Positions 29,019-38,403 of a stretch of DNA of 40,806 nucleotides are shown one piece after another. The stretch spans positions 1 to 40,806 of IMG/VR virus record IMGVR_UViG_3300037189_020067; one strand, given 5' to 3'. Every line of letters begins with the position of its first letter. The first letter of the stretch is position 1. This DNA is from a virus. The notes under the pieces were generated by a model. It worked only from the letters and a program-made list of their open reading frames with translations. It was not told the DNA's origin and made no database searches. Made by a program: the position numbers and the translations under genes.

Positions 29019-30358
29019 CAATAACCTTTCCATCAATTACACAAATTCAAGAAAGAATTGTTAGTAACTTAATCTTATCGGTGAACGCTGGTCAATTAAA
29101 TAGCTCAAAACATATTGATCCAAACATTCGCAATAGTCTAATTGGCGGCTTAACAAGCTCAATGTCTGCGGGCTTTGATGAAAATAATGATTTAATCAAA
29201 GATCTTTTAAAACAACTTTTTCCCCAAACTGCAACAGATGAATATTTAGAAAATTGGGCTTCTTTTTTTGGCATCATTCGTAAAATTGCCGTCCAAGCTT
29301 CTGGTTATGTTATTTTTGAAGGCACTGCGGCAACTTCAATTCCTGCCACAACTGCAATTCAATCAGCAGATGGCACAGAATACCAAACTCAAGCAGCAGC
29401 CACAATTTCAACATCAACAATTGGCTTAGTTTCACTAACAAGAAGCGGCACAACCGCGACCGCAAATACTACTTCAGCTCACAATTTAGCAACTGGCACA
29501 ACCGTAACTATTTCAGGCGCAGCTCAATTGGATTACAATATCACAACTACAATTATAGTAATTTCAGAAACTTCTTTTACATTTCAAGTTGCCAACTCAC
29601 CAACAACGCCAGCAACTGGCACAATTTTAGCAACCTTTACAACTGCTAAGGTTCAAGTTTTAGCGGTTGAATATGGCACAAATGGCAATTCAAGTGGCGG
29701 TTCAGAACTAACTTTAATAAGTCCAATTGTAGGAGTTGAAACTAGTTGTTACATCGATTATAATGGGTTTTCTCAAGGCCTTGATTTAGAAAATGATGAC
29801 TCTTTGCGGACAAGGCTTTTGGAAAGAACTTCTAATTTTAGCGCGCCTTTTACCGCTGGCGGATTGCCCGTTTTTATCAAAGAAAAAATAAGCGGAATCA
29901 CTCGCGTTTGGGTTCAAACAGCAACGCCAGTAGCTGGCAAGGTAACTATTTATTTTGCAAGAGACGGAGATGCAAATAACATTCCAACATCAGCGCAAGC
30001 CTTAGCTGTTAAGAATGCTATTATTGATCCTGACACTGGCATTAAGCCAGCAAACACTCCTGACAGTTATGTAATTGTAAGCGCTCCTACAGCCGTGCCA
30101 ATTAATTTTAGCTTTTCTTCTTTATCCCCAAACACTGCCGCAATGCGGTCGGCAATTTCAACAACTCTTTACGATTATTTTAGAAGTGATTCGGTCGCGG
30201 TTGGCGGTGATTTAGTTGCGAATGAATATAATGCTTTGATTTATAGCGTAATTGATGCTGATGGCAATTCACCAACTTTTGCTTTAACATCGCCAAGCGG
30301 GACAATTTCGATTTCTGATTCAGAGTTGGCAACTTTAGGTAATATTACATTCCCATGA
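29015..30358 (+). CDS. Baseplate J-like protein (Mu gp47-like) with inserted beta-module
   Basis: 447 residues. Baseplate-J features: the N-terminal helices ITQIQERIVSNLILSVN, LLKQLFPQTATDEYLENWASFFGIIRKIAVQASGYVIFEGTAATSIPATTAIQSADGTEYQT, and the later VEYGTNGNSSGGSELTLISPIVGVET and LRTRLLERTSNFSAPFTAGGLPVFIKEKISGITRVWVQ. Residues about 138-206 (SLTRSGTTATANTTSAHNLATGTTVTISGA ... TSFTFQVANSPTTPATGTI) are an insertion of the same beta-module seen in the tail-terminator gene. By family it builds the baseplate wedge. Confidence 0.92.
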   Translation: MTITFPSITQIQERIVSNLILSVNAGQLNSSKHIDPNIRNSLIGGLTSSMSAGFDENNDLIKDLLKQLFPQTATDEYLENWASFFGIIRKIAVQASGYVIFEGTAATSIPATTAIQSADGTEYQTQAAATISTSTIGLVSLTRSGTTATANTTSAHNLATGTTVTISGAAQLDYNITTTIIVISETSFTFQVANSPTTPATGTILATFTTAKVQVLAVEYGTNGNSSGGSELTLISPIVGVETSCYIDYNGFSQGLDLENDDSLRTRLLERTSNFSAPFTAGGLPVFIKEKISGITRVWVQTATPVAGKVTIYFARDGDANNIPTSAQALAVKNAIIDPDTGIKPANTPDSYVIVSAPTAVPINFSFSSLSPNTAAMRSAISTTLYDYFRSDSVAVGGDLVANEYNALIYSVIDADGNSPTFALTSPSGTISISDSELATLGNITFP

Positions 30359-30957
30359 GTTTTTTAGAAAATAGAGATTTAGCAACCCAAACAAATATTT
30401 TAGCTGGTTATTTGCGAAACGATCCTTTGCATCAAGCTAAAAATCGCGAAGGCTCAAATTTAAGAAAAGTTCTGATTGGTTTGGCTTCCGAATGGTTAGA
30501 ATTTAGAAATAAGATTAATGAAGTTTTTGATGAATACAACCCAAACAATACTACGGCACTTTTAGAAGAGTGGGAAACTTTCGTAGGCATTCCCGATTCT
30601 TGCATTTCAAACACTGGCTCAATCGAGCAAAGAAGATTAAATATTTTGCTTAAATTGTCGGGCATAAATGCATCAACCGCAAAACAATTTGAAAACATTG
30701 CGGCAATTTTAGGCTATAGTGTAGTCGTTGAAACTGGAGTCGATACATCAACATTTCCGCTCACATTCCCTTTTATTTTAATGAGTGCGGAAGAGGCTCC
30801 TTTTATTATTGTGGTAACATTACCAATCTCTTTAAAACCAAGCGGCTTTCCTTTAACTTTACCTTTTACCTTAGGTTCAGGAATACCCCAAATCTTAAAT
30901 TGTCTTTTTAACAAAATTAAACCAGCTCACACAAAGCTTTATTTTCGCTATTCTTGA
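30355..30957 (+). CDS. Baseplate wedge/tail-fibre-attachment protein (Mu gp48-like, DUF2313)
   Basis: 200 residues. LASEWLEFRNKINEVFDEYNPNNTTALLEEWETFVGIPDSC.....SIEQRRLNILLKLSGINASTAKQFENIAAILGYSVVVETG is the DUF2313/YmfQ pattern of Mu gp48 and relatives, which close the baseplate and link to fibres. The C-terminal part, TFPLTFPFILMSAEEAPF ... GFPLTLPFTLGSG, has two FPLT-PF repeats. It overlaps the gp47-like gene by 4 bp and is the last of the co-translated baseplate genes. Confidence 0.87.
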   Translation: MSFLENRDLATQTNILAGYLRNDPLHQAKNREGSNLRKVLIGLASEWLEFRNKINEVFDEYNPNNTTALLEEWETFVGIPDSCISNTGSIEQRRLNILLKLSGINASTAKQFENIAAILGYSVVVETGVDTSTFPLTFPFILMSAEEAPFIIVVTLPISLKPSGFPLTLPFTLGSGIPQILNCLFNKIKPAHTKLYFRYS

Positions 30958-30974
30958 AAATTGGCTTTGTTTCT

Positions 30975-31004
30975 TTGACAAAAAAAATCACAATTTTTTA
31001 ACAT
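30975..31004 (+). promoter_or_regulatory. Sigma70-like promoter before the fibre genes
   Basis: TTGACA (30975-30980), an 18-bp spacer and TAACAT (30999-31004) lie 22 bp before the ATG of the glycine-rich fibre gene. The -35 matches the consensus fully, the -10 at four of six positions. The transcript would have almost no leader, and no Shine-Dalgarno sequence is visible. Confidence 0.5.
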
Positions 31005-31025
31005 TCAAAATTTATAATAAAAATT

Positions 31026-32042
31026 ATGTCAAGTTTTATCACTTCCAAAGTAAATGGCAATCAAGTCGATGCTGACGAATGGAACCAATTAGCTGATTAT
31101 AATACTCTACAATCTTCAAGTGGACAAACCCCTAGCTCTTCAAATATAAATCAAGGCTCAATTGCTGCCGCAAGATATGCAAGTGCTGGTGAATATTTTT
31201 TAGACAGCGGAACGGCTAATGCTTACGTCCTAAGTCCAGTCGCACCTTTTAAGGCTCCTGTTGATGCAACTCTTACTTATTTCGTTGGAATGACAATCCG
31301 CTTTAGAGCTGGAAATGCAAACACTGGAGCTTCAACTGTCAATGTCTATTCTGCTGGAGTTAAGAACCTTAAAAAAGCTGATGGCACAACTGATTTAGAT
31401 CCAAATGATATTTCGGCGTTAGAGGATTCAATATTTAGATACAACGGAACTGTTTTTGTTCAACAAAATAAATTTTCATACCAATTAAAAACTATTCAAA
31501 CTTTTACTGCATCTGGAACTTGGACAAAACCTGCGGGATGCCGAGCAGTCCATATAGAATTAGTCGGCGGCGGCGGTTCTGGTGGAAATAGCACTTCTGG
31601 CGGCACTGGCGGCGGAGGTGGTGGATACAGCGAAAAATTTATTACTTCAGGATTAGGCGCAACTGAAACGATTACAGTTGGTCTAGGCGGGACAGCAGCT
31701 ACAAACGGCAATAATGGCAACACTGGCGGCACAACATCTTTTGGCGCGCATTGTTCGGCTACTGGCGGTACTGGTGGAAAAACGGCAAACGGAATAGGGG
31801 TTGGTACAGGCGGAGTTGGTGCAAGTGGCAACATTAATATTCAAGGCGGCGGTGGCGGAATGTCAATTAGTGCGACATTAGGAGGTTTTGGTGGCGCATC
31901 AGTACTATCTAATTCAATTGCAGGAGCTATCGGCTCAAGTGCTACCACAGGTTATGAATATGGAGGCGGCTCTGGCGGGTCAAATGGTGGTACTGGCGCA
32001 GCTGGTGCGGCTGGTATTGTTATAGTTTACGAATATTATTAG
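31026..32042 (+). CDS. Glycine-rich tail fibre / receptor-binding tip protein
   Basis: 338 residues. Residues 1-160 hold a fibre-type region (PVDATLTYFVGMTIRFRAGNANTGASTVNVYSAGVKNLKKADGT). From about 165, FTASGTWTKPAGCRAVHIELVGGGGSGG starts a known glycine-rich fibre-tip domain, with repeated GGTGGGGGGY, GNNGNTGGT, GGTGGKT, GGGGG and GGGSGGSNGGTGAAGAAG runs ending in IVIVYEYY. Such runs form polyglycine-II sandwiches in fibre adhesins. The likely role is host recognition. A sigma70-like promoter lies directly upstream. Confidence 0.82.
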   Translation: MSSFITSKVNGNQVDADEWNQLADYNTLQSSSGQTPSSSNINQGSIAAARYASAGEYFLDSGTANAYVLSPVAPFKAPVDATLTYFVGMTIRFRAGNANTGASTVNVYSAGVKNLKKADGTTDLDPNDISALEDSIFRYNGTVFVQQNKFSYQLKTIQTFTASGTWTKPAGCRAVHIELVGGGGSGGNSTSGGTGGGGGGYSEKFITSGLGATETITVGLGGTAATNGNNGNTGGTTSFGAHCSATGGTGGKTANGIGVGTGGVGASGNINIQGGGGGMSISATLGGFGGASVLSNSIAGAIGSSATTGYEYGGGSGGSNGGTGAAGAAGIVIVYEYY

Positions 32043-32050
32043 GAGATAAA

Positions 32051-32629
32051 ATGTTTGCTTTAGTTCAAAATTCAAAAGTTGTTCAAATTGAAAATTCTAT
32101 TTTTCCAGTTTCTGAAGATTTAATCTGGGTTGCTTGCGATTCATCAATTACAACAGATTATTTTTACATAAATGGAGAATTTAAAATTACCGACAAATCT
32201 GATGAAGATTTTTTGGCGGAAAAAAAGAATGAAAAAATAGCCCAATTAAAAGCCAATCGAAACGTAGCTTTAGGGAAACCTTACGCCGCGTGTAAAGCTT
32301 ACGAATGGGATAAACCCGAAATCGAAGAAAACGAAGTTTATTTTGAATTTAGTGTCGAAGCTACTGGCATTCAATTAACCGAGCCAAATACGATTATTTT
32401 TGGCGCATCATTGGGCAGCATTATAAAATATAGCTGCACAATTATTGAAGGTCAAAATAGGCGCGAGGGTTACATTATCTTAGATCAAGCGGTTGCACAA
32501 AATATTTCTTCTCATCTTGCAGATCGCGGCACGAGCTATGTCGCTTACGCGAACGATAAAGAAGTGGAGATAAACGCTTGCACCACTATTGAAGAACTTG
32601 AAGCAATCGATATTACTTTTCCACAATGA
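32051..32629 (+). CDS. Tail-fibre assembly-like protein (DUF4376-like)
   Basis: 192 residues. The N-terminal half (MFALVQNSKVVQIENSIFPVSEDLIWVACDSSITTDYFYINGEFKI) is a common front part of fibre-assembly and fibre-associated proteins, followed by an AEKKNEKIAQLKANRN helix typical of the region before DUF4376-like domains. The C-terminal half is beta-rich and not recognised. TTAGGAGATAAA gives one of the best ribosome-binding sites in the late region. Its last bases overlap the next start (ATGA). Confidence 0.55.
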   Translation: MFALVQNSKVVQIENSIFPVSEDLIWVACDSSITTDYFYINGEFKITDKSDEDFLAEKKNEKIAQLKANRNVALGKPYAACKAYEWDKPEIEENEVYFEFSVEATGIQLTEPNTIIFGASLGSIIKYSCTIIEGQNRREGYIILDQAVAQNISSHLADRGTSYVAYANDKEVEINACTTIEELEAIDITFPQ

Positions 32630-32994
32630 CAGCAGGCGTTTCAAATATTAATTGCGAAATTGGGGCAACTTTTGACCAGCTTTTAACATGCAAAGATAGC
32701 AGCGGAAATTTAATTAATTTTACTGGCTACACTGCCAAGTTGGAAGTCCGCACTAACAAATCAGACGCACCAGCTATTTTGACGCTTACAAGCAATGCTG
32801 GCGGCGGCATAACTCTTGGTGGAGCTTTAGGCACAATTGCAATTCATATTAAAAACACTCAAACATCTGTCTTGCCCGCTGGCGTTTATTATTATGATTT
32901 GCTCACAAGCGTTTTTAATTCTGGCTTAAACGAAACCATTGTAACTAGATTAGTGGAAGGAACATTTACAGCAATTGAAGGAGTTACTAAATGA
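32626..32994 (+). CDS. Fibre-base beta-sandwich protein (BppU-like N-domain)
   Basis: 122 residues. ATFDQLLTCKDSSGNLINFTGYTAKLEVRTNKSDAPAILTLTSNAGGGITLGGALGTIAIHIKNTQTSVLPAGVYYYDLLTS...IVTRLVEGTFTAIEGVTK matches the small Ig-like domain that phages use at the base of fibres (the 'LTGYTA...G.Y.YDL......V.RL.EG...V...VT' pattern). It probably anchors the downstream fibre. Overlaps both neighbours by 4 bp. Confidence 0.7.
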   Translation: MTAGVSNINCEIGATFDQLLTCKDSSGNLINFTGYTAKLEVRTNKSDAPAILTLTSNAGGGITLGGALGTIAIHIKNTQTSVLPAGVYYYDLLTSVFNSGLNETIVTRLVEGTFTAIEGVTK

Positions 32995-33392
32995 CTGAAA
33001 TTGTTTCTGATTCTGAAAACACAATTATTCAAGTTGAAATTGACAAAATTAATGTTGAGATTTTAGAAAATAACATCGATTTAAACATACAGATCAATAA
33101 AAACATTGTTGAAATTGTTAAGCCAACCAATGAAGTAATCGTAAATCTCGAAGGCATTCAAGGCGCAACTGGTGCTTCAAATATTCTAGGTGATTCACCA
33201 ATTTTTACTTACAATTCCGACAAAACACTTTCGCAAGTTCTTTACACTTCAAATAACGCAATAAAATCTTTCACTTACGAAGGAGAATTTCCAAAATATG
33301 TTGATTCTACAATTAGCGGCATAACTACGCGCAAAGAGTTTTTTTTTAATTTAGATGGCACGTTAAATCGAATTGAAAAGGTGCAAATTTAA
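32991..33392 (+). CDS. Fibre connector with short collagen-like segment
   Basis: 133 residues. The first 55 are Ile/Asn/Val-rich strands (NTIIQVEIDKINVEILENNIDLNIQINKNIVEIV), then NLEGIQGATGASNILGDSP, a minimal Gly-X-Y collagen-like stretch, then a beta region (FTYNSDKTLSQVLYTSNNAIKSFTYEGEFPKYVD...). It ends one base into the start of the giant fibre gene. The layout suggests a connector between the baseplate and the long fibre. No exact family. Confidence 0.55.
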   Translation: MTEIVSDSENTIIQVEIDKINVEILENNIDLNIQINKNIVEIVKPTNEVIVNLEGIQGATGASNILGDSPIFTYNSDKTLSQVLYTSNNAIKSFTYEGEFPKYVDSTISGITTRKEFFFNLDGTLNRIEKVQI

Positions 33393-36300
33393 TGGCAACA
33401 ATTAACGTCGCAACCAGCCAAAATTTAAGTGCAGTTACTTACACTCAAGGCGACACGATCAACGTCTTAGATGGTGTAACGCTTACTATCAATAGCCAAT
33501 GGTCGATCAAGCCTTACCTAATTCAAGCACTTGGCACAGGGCGCATCGAGGTTAGCAACAGCAGCACCTCGGTTCTGCATTTGCAAGAGTTTTATGTTCA
33601 AAACGGTTTAAGTGCGGGGGGGTTTAGCACGACTCAGAACGGCGTGTTACAGGTGCGTGGTGACTGGATTACGGTTGGTACAAGCACAGGCGCAAATAAT
33701 CAAATTTTATTCAGCGCAAACAACATTGGTGGCGTGGCGATTGACTATCCAACAATGATTCAAGTTGAAACAGGCAGCGGCACAAACGTATGGGAAGTAT
33801 GGCAAGCGATCCCACTCGATGTGAGTGGCGGAACTGTCAATACGCTTGGGTTCAATGCGCTTGACACAACAGCTGGAACGGTAGCAGTTAGTGCGGCTGG
33901 TGTTGTGACAGGGACGGGTACGGCTTTTACAAGCCTCATGGCTGGACTTCCGTTTAAGCTTCCAAGCATTGCTCGTGATTTTGTTATCAGCGCCTTTACA
34001 TCCGCAACTCAAATTACCATTCAAGAACTGGATGGTTCAACATATACAGGGGGCGTGATCGCTGCGGGTACTTCTTATATCCTTCGCAGCGGTTCTCTTA
34101 TCAGCTCCACGCAAGTCGGTAGCGGTGATCTCGGCAAAGTTTTGTTTTTTAATCCTGTCACCACAGCAGTCAGTATGGGTGATGGCACAAACGGAACAAA
34201 AATTCCAACGGGCGCAAGGGTTCGTATCCCGAACATTCATTTTAACGGAGCGTTACAGCAGACTACATTGACTGCGGCGATTACAAGCACAGCGGCACAA
34301 GCACTCACACTTGCGGCGGCAATTGGGCCAACAACAAACGGCACATATACACCAACCTATGTCGGTTCATTATTGCTAGTCAACGGGTCAACGGTCGAGC
34401 GTATTTATTACTCAACTCGCTCAGGTACGACAGTCAGCGCAACAGGTATGGTCAGGGGTGTGTATGGAACTACAGCGCAAACTAGTTTTCCAATTGGCAC
34501 GCTAGTGTATTGGCTCGCAGCAAGCAATTTAGCTGTCAATAATAATATTCCGTTGTTTAACACTAACGCAAGCGGAACAGTTGATATACAAGTCTGTAGC
34601 GTAGGCACACGTATGCAATCCACGTTTACAAACTTTGCATCGGCAACAATTAAAAATTTTGGAAGCGTTTATTTTTCTTTGAATAGTTCGGCTGGAACAT
34701 ACGACGTCGATGGGTTGAGTGTATTAGGAGGCGGGTATCAATCAAACGGTTTTGTGTTGTTCGGAGTTTCTTTTTCATCACTAATTGGAGGCGGAACAAT
34801 AAAAAATGTTCATCAAAACACTAATTATTATGGAGGTTCAAATGCATCAGGTGTTGCGTTAATTAACGTACAAAATGCACAATCCATATCTAACATAAGA
34901 AGCAGGCTTTTTAACAGAACCTCTGGAGTAAGTGTAAACGTCAGGGCAATCAACTTTACAACTGTTAAGTGCGCTACGCCTGTTGACGGTTTATATTTTA
35001 ATGGTCAATTAGTAACCCAATCCGTTACAAATATTGATATAAAAAACATTTATTTTTCTGCTCTTCCAAACGCAAACAGTACAGGCTCTAGCGATGGTGC
35101 ATATCCTCTTTATTTAACAAGTACCGTCAATAGTACATTTCGAGGAATTCAAATTTGGAACGGTGGACTTGCTACTCGCCAAGCATTAGTGATTACTGAC
35201 TCAGGTTGTGACAGTGTTGTGATTCATAATAAAGGATATTCGGCTATCAATGCGGTATCGCAACTAAGTTCTATTATTAATGATGGTGGATTAAATACAA
35301 TTGCCGCTTGGATTTCAATTACAAACCCAAGAACATCAGCAGTATCAAGCTATTTGCGAAGCGATATAACAACCAATAGTAACGGGTTGTTTCGTATGTT
35401 ATTAATTGACTCAATCGTGACGACAACAACAGGTACAGGCGGTAACGCAAAGGGCGGTGTTGAACTGGATATGATTGCAGGATCACATCGTTTGTTTAGC
35501 AGCACTACAACCGCTTCTATAGTTCCAAACTTAGTGGATGTTCAGCCTATAGTAGTTTTATCAAATACTGCAAAGACAACGGGTTCAGTTTATGTAGGTG
35601 CATTTTCTGCTCAAAACCAATTTGATATGTACACATTTACAGGTGGTACATATTTAGATAACTTGGGTCGTATTTACTATCCTGCAATAGGTAATTCAGT
35701 AGTTATTAAGTCTGTTTACGCTCTTAAAGGTATTACCAACTTTACAGGCACAGCCTTTGATTTTAACTACAACTTAGGTGCTGGCACAAACCCTATTCCT
35801 GCTGGCACGACTGTCGAATTTAGGATGACAAATTGGGGGACGCCAAACACAGGCGCATGGACAACATTTACAAACAACGCTAATTTAGAAACGGCAAGAG
35901 CTGCACTAACTGGCTACAGCTCAAGCGTGGGCTTAGACTTGCAATTTAGAATTACTGGCACAACTGCGGTGGCTGGTCGTTATTTAATGAGCATGAAACT
36001 GCCAGTTACAATTGATGCAAGTTATAATCCGCCAGTCTATTCGACAAACATTGGCGTTACTGGCGCGCAAATTGACACATTAATTGCGGGCTATCTAAAT
36101 GCCGCACCAGCTACGCCTTTATTGCAAAGTAATTTGGTTTTGACAGGATCAAGCGGCTCTATCCCAATGCCTTATGATTACGATGCGGTGCCAGTTGATT
36201 ATCGCTTGATCGCAAGAAAAGCGGGGTGGACATTCAGCAACTTAGTTGGCAACTATCTTAAACAAGATATTTCAATTCCAATCACTCAATTGCAGGTGAT

Positions 36301-38401
36301 GGATGTAAATGGCAATCCTTTGTACGCGTCAGGAGTCACAGGCGTTGCGGTTAATTATGGCACATCTAAAATTACTTTATCAGCAAACCGTTCGGCAAAG
36401 CAAATTTGGTCAGCAATTCAAGACAGCCTTTCGTTACTAGCCAACCTAACTCAAGCAGATCCATTTTCAACCTCAAATGGCGCAGCATTCTACAGCACTT
36501 ACACTTTAGAAGTGGCGGGAACTTTGACGGATGGAAATATTGTCGGCAATTTAGAATTGACAGGCGCGCTTGCTGCTGGCGTTACAATCACTGGAAATGT
36601 AAGCCAAACAACGCCGACAAATTTAAATGGAATTACAATTAATGGCAATCTGACATTTAACACCAACACGCCAATCACAATTACTTTAACAAATTGTTCA
36701 ATTAGTGGCACGGTTAGCAATAATGGTTCAGGTTTGGTAACGATTAATTTAACCAATTCAACAATTGGTTCGGTTGGCGCAAATGTTGCTTCCCGCTTAA
36801 CAACCTCTTTAACAATCAATGGTTTAATTGCTGGCTCTCAAATTTATATTGCAAACGCAGCTGGCACACAAGTTGATTATGTCTCTTCAAGCGGAACTAG
36901 CTACACTTTAGACACAACTGGCGGAACTGGTACATGGACATATAAAGTCGCGCGTTATGGATACACTTCACAAAGCGGCAATCACTCACCAGCGACAGCA
37001 AGCACTACTGTTTCAATTAATTTAATTACTGACGCGTTTATTACAGAAGCGACAAAAGCAACTGTTGCGGCATATACTACGCTTGAAAATCCTGATAAGA
37101 TTTATGATTACGCTTCTTATTTTGAAACAACTAATGCTGGAATTTTAATTGATAGAATAATTAGCAAATCGGCAACTTATGCTAGTGCTGGTTCATATCC
37201 ATTAATTTTAACTAACACGGGTGCAATTTGGAATTTAGCAGGCGGAATTTTAACCTTAAGAATTACTACTGCATTTGTTGGAGGCTCTACTATTACGGGT
37301 GGTTTAATTACTAGCAATTCAATTACTCATAACGCGCAACCAATAACAGTTGGAAATTGGGGAGTTATAGCTGGCAATAATATTACATTACTATCAACTA
37401 ACTTTCAGCCTTTAATTGCAACAACAAGTATTTTTGACTTACAAACAATTGGTTCAATTTCAGAAGGTGGTTCAATTGATTTTGGCAGCAATTCCAACAT
37501 CATTCTAAATGGAAATTTACAAGCAGCCAACACAACTTTTAGCGGAATTTTAAATCTTAATTCATCATTTGACACAACTTTTGATTTAACCGATTGTGTG
37601 GCTTCTTCATTTACAATAAATGGAACTGGAATTGGCATAATTACAGTTCGTTGTTATGGCTCTACAGATGCAACCACAATTACAGCTGGGGCTAATGTTA
37701 TTATTCTTAGAATTGCCCCAATTACCGCGCCAAATCTATTAGCTGGTTCAAGAGTTCGACTTTACAACGTTACTGACAGCGTAGAGATTTACAACAATGT
37801 GCTTTCATCATCTGGCTTTAGCTATAATTATTTTTGGACAGCAAATAAAACAATAAAACTAACCGCAACTTATCAAAACGGCACAACGGCAAAATTGACA
37901 GTTGAAGCGGTTGGCGTGGTTACTACAAGTGGCTTGCAATTTTTAAATTCGCAAGAAGACGACACAATTTACAACGCCTATGCGCTGAATGGCTCTTCAA
38001 TTACTAAATTTCAAGCTGATTACGTAAATGATGAAATTGATTTAAAAATTGCAACTGATTTTTTAGCTACCGAACTTTACGCGTGGTGGGTGTATAATCT
38101 TACAACCATTAATGGCATTCGTGATTTTGTAGGCGGCATAACAGCTCAAGACGCAGCTAATCTTAGAATCAACACTAACATTATCTCAATAAAATTAGAC
38201 AATATCACGGCTTCAGATTTGCTTCAAACTGACAACATTAGGATTTATCGTTCTGATTTAGTTTATCCTGTCGCTCGCCCAACTTCGGGTGGTGGCGGAA
38301 TTAATGTCAATTGGCAAAATCAAGTTTATGTTGCTGATCTTGATAGCAGCACAATTAAAAAAATTTTTATTAATACTAACGCATTAATGTCAACTATATA
38401 A
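33392..38401 (+). CDS. Giant tail fibre / adhesin, 1669 residues, composite
   Basis: The largest gene of the window. The whole chain is Thr/Ser/Asn/Gly-rich with short beta repeats, as in beta-helical fibres. The first part (1-360, GDTINVLDGVTLTINSQWSI..., RVRIPNIHFNG..., RIYYSTRSGTTVSATGMVRGVYGT) is coded by DNA of about 45-50% G+C (roughly 33480-34480), against about one third elsewhere. The middle (400-760) is of intermediate style. The C-terminal half (about 780-1669; TLTDGNIVGNLELTGALAAGVTITGNVS, SITLNGNLQ-type rungs, VRIYRSDLVYPVARPTSGGGG) looks native to this phage. It starts at its neighbour's stop (TAATG). Role: host adhesion; no enzymatic motif seen. Confidence 0.82.
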   Translation: MATINVATSQNLSAVTYTQGDTINVLDGVTLTINSQWSIKPYLIQALGTGRIEVSNSSTSVLHLQEFYVQNGLSAGGFSTTQNGVLQVRGDWITVGTSTGANNQILFSANNIGGVAIDYPTMIQVETGSGTNVWEVWQAIPLDVSGGTVNTLGFNALDTTAGTVAVSAAGVVTGTGTAFTSLMAGLPFKLPSIARDFVISAFTSATQITIQELDGSTYTGGVIAAGTSYILRSGSLISSTQVGSGDLGKVLFFNPVTTAVSMGDGTNGTKIPTGARVRIPNIHFNGALQQTTLTAAITSTAAQALTLAAAIGPTTNGTYTPTYVGSLLLVNGSTVERIYYSTRSGTTVSATGMVRGVYGTTAQTSFPIGTLVYWLAASNLAVNNNIPLFNTNASGTVDIQVCSVGTRMQSTFTNFASATIKNFGSVYFSLNSSAGTYDVDGLSVLGGGYQSNGFVLFGVSFSSLIGGGTIKNVHQNTNYYGGSNASGVALINVQNAQSISNIRSRLFNRTSGVSVNVRAINFTTVKCATPVDGLYFNGQLVTQSVTNIDIKNIYFSALPNANSTGSSDGAYPLYLTSTVNSTFRGIQIWNGGLATRQALVITDSGCDSVVIHNKGYSAINAVSQLSSIINDGGLNTIAAWISITNPRTSAVSSYLRSDITTNSNGLFRMLLIDSIVTTTTGTGGNAKGGVELDMIAGSHRLFSSTTTASIVPNLVDVQPIVVLSNTAKTTGSVYVGAFSAQNQFDMYTFTGGTYLDNLGRIYYPAIGNSVVIKSVYALKGITNFTGTAFDFNYNLGAGTNPIPAGTTVEFRMTNWGTPNTGAWTTFTNNANLETARAALTGYSSSVGLDLQFRITGTTAVAGRYLMSMKLPVTIDASYNPPVYSTNIGVTGAQIDTLIAGYLNAAPATPLLQSNLVLTGSSGSIPMPYDYDAVPVDYRLIARKAGWTFSNLVGNYLKQDISIPITQLQVMDVNGNPLYASGVTGVAVNYGTSKITLSANRSAKQIWSAIQDSLSLLANLTQADPFSTSNGAAFYSTYTLEVAGTLTDGNIVGNLELTGALAAGVTITGNVSQTTPTNLNGITINGNLTFNTNTPITITLTNCSISGTVSNNGSGLVTINLTNSTIGSVGANVASRLTTSLTINGLIAGSQIYIANAAGTQVDYVSSSGTSYTLDTTGGTGTWTYKVARYGYTSQSGNHSPATASTTVSINLITDAFITEATKATVAAYTTLENPDKIYDYASYFETTNAGILIDRIISKSATYASAGSYPLILTNTGAIWNLAGGILTLRITTAFVGGSTITGGLITSNSITHNAQPITVGNWGVIAGNNITLLSTNFQPLIATTSIFDLQTIGSISEGGSIDFGSNSNIILNGNLQAANTTFSGILNLNSSFDTTFDLTDCVASSFTINGTGIGIITVRCYGSTDATTITAGANVIILRIAPITAPNLLAGSRVRLYNVTDSVEIYNNVLSSSGFSYNYFWTANKTIKLTATYQNGTTAKLTVEAVGVVTTSGLQFLNSQEDDTIYNAYALNGSSITKFQADYVNDEIDLKIATDFLATELYAWWVYNLTTINGIRDFVGGITAQDAANLRINTNIISIKLDNITASDLLQTDNIRIYRSDLVYPVARPTSGGGGINVNWQNQVYVADLDSSTIKKIFINTNALMSTI

Positions 38402-38403
38402 TT

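Noticed and set aside
31496-31834. Proline-rich 112-codon frame on the minus strand
   Set aside because: Pure antisense of the glycine repeats of the fibre gene (GGX codons read as proline).
33707-34240. Minus-strand frames of 105 and 67 codons
   Set aside because: Antisense shadows in the high-GC patch of the giant fibre; no start signals and the sense frame is clearly coding.
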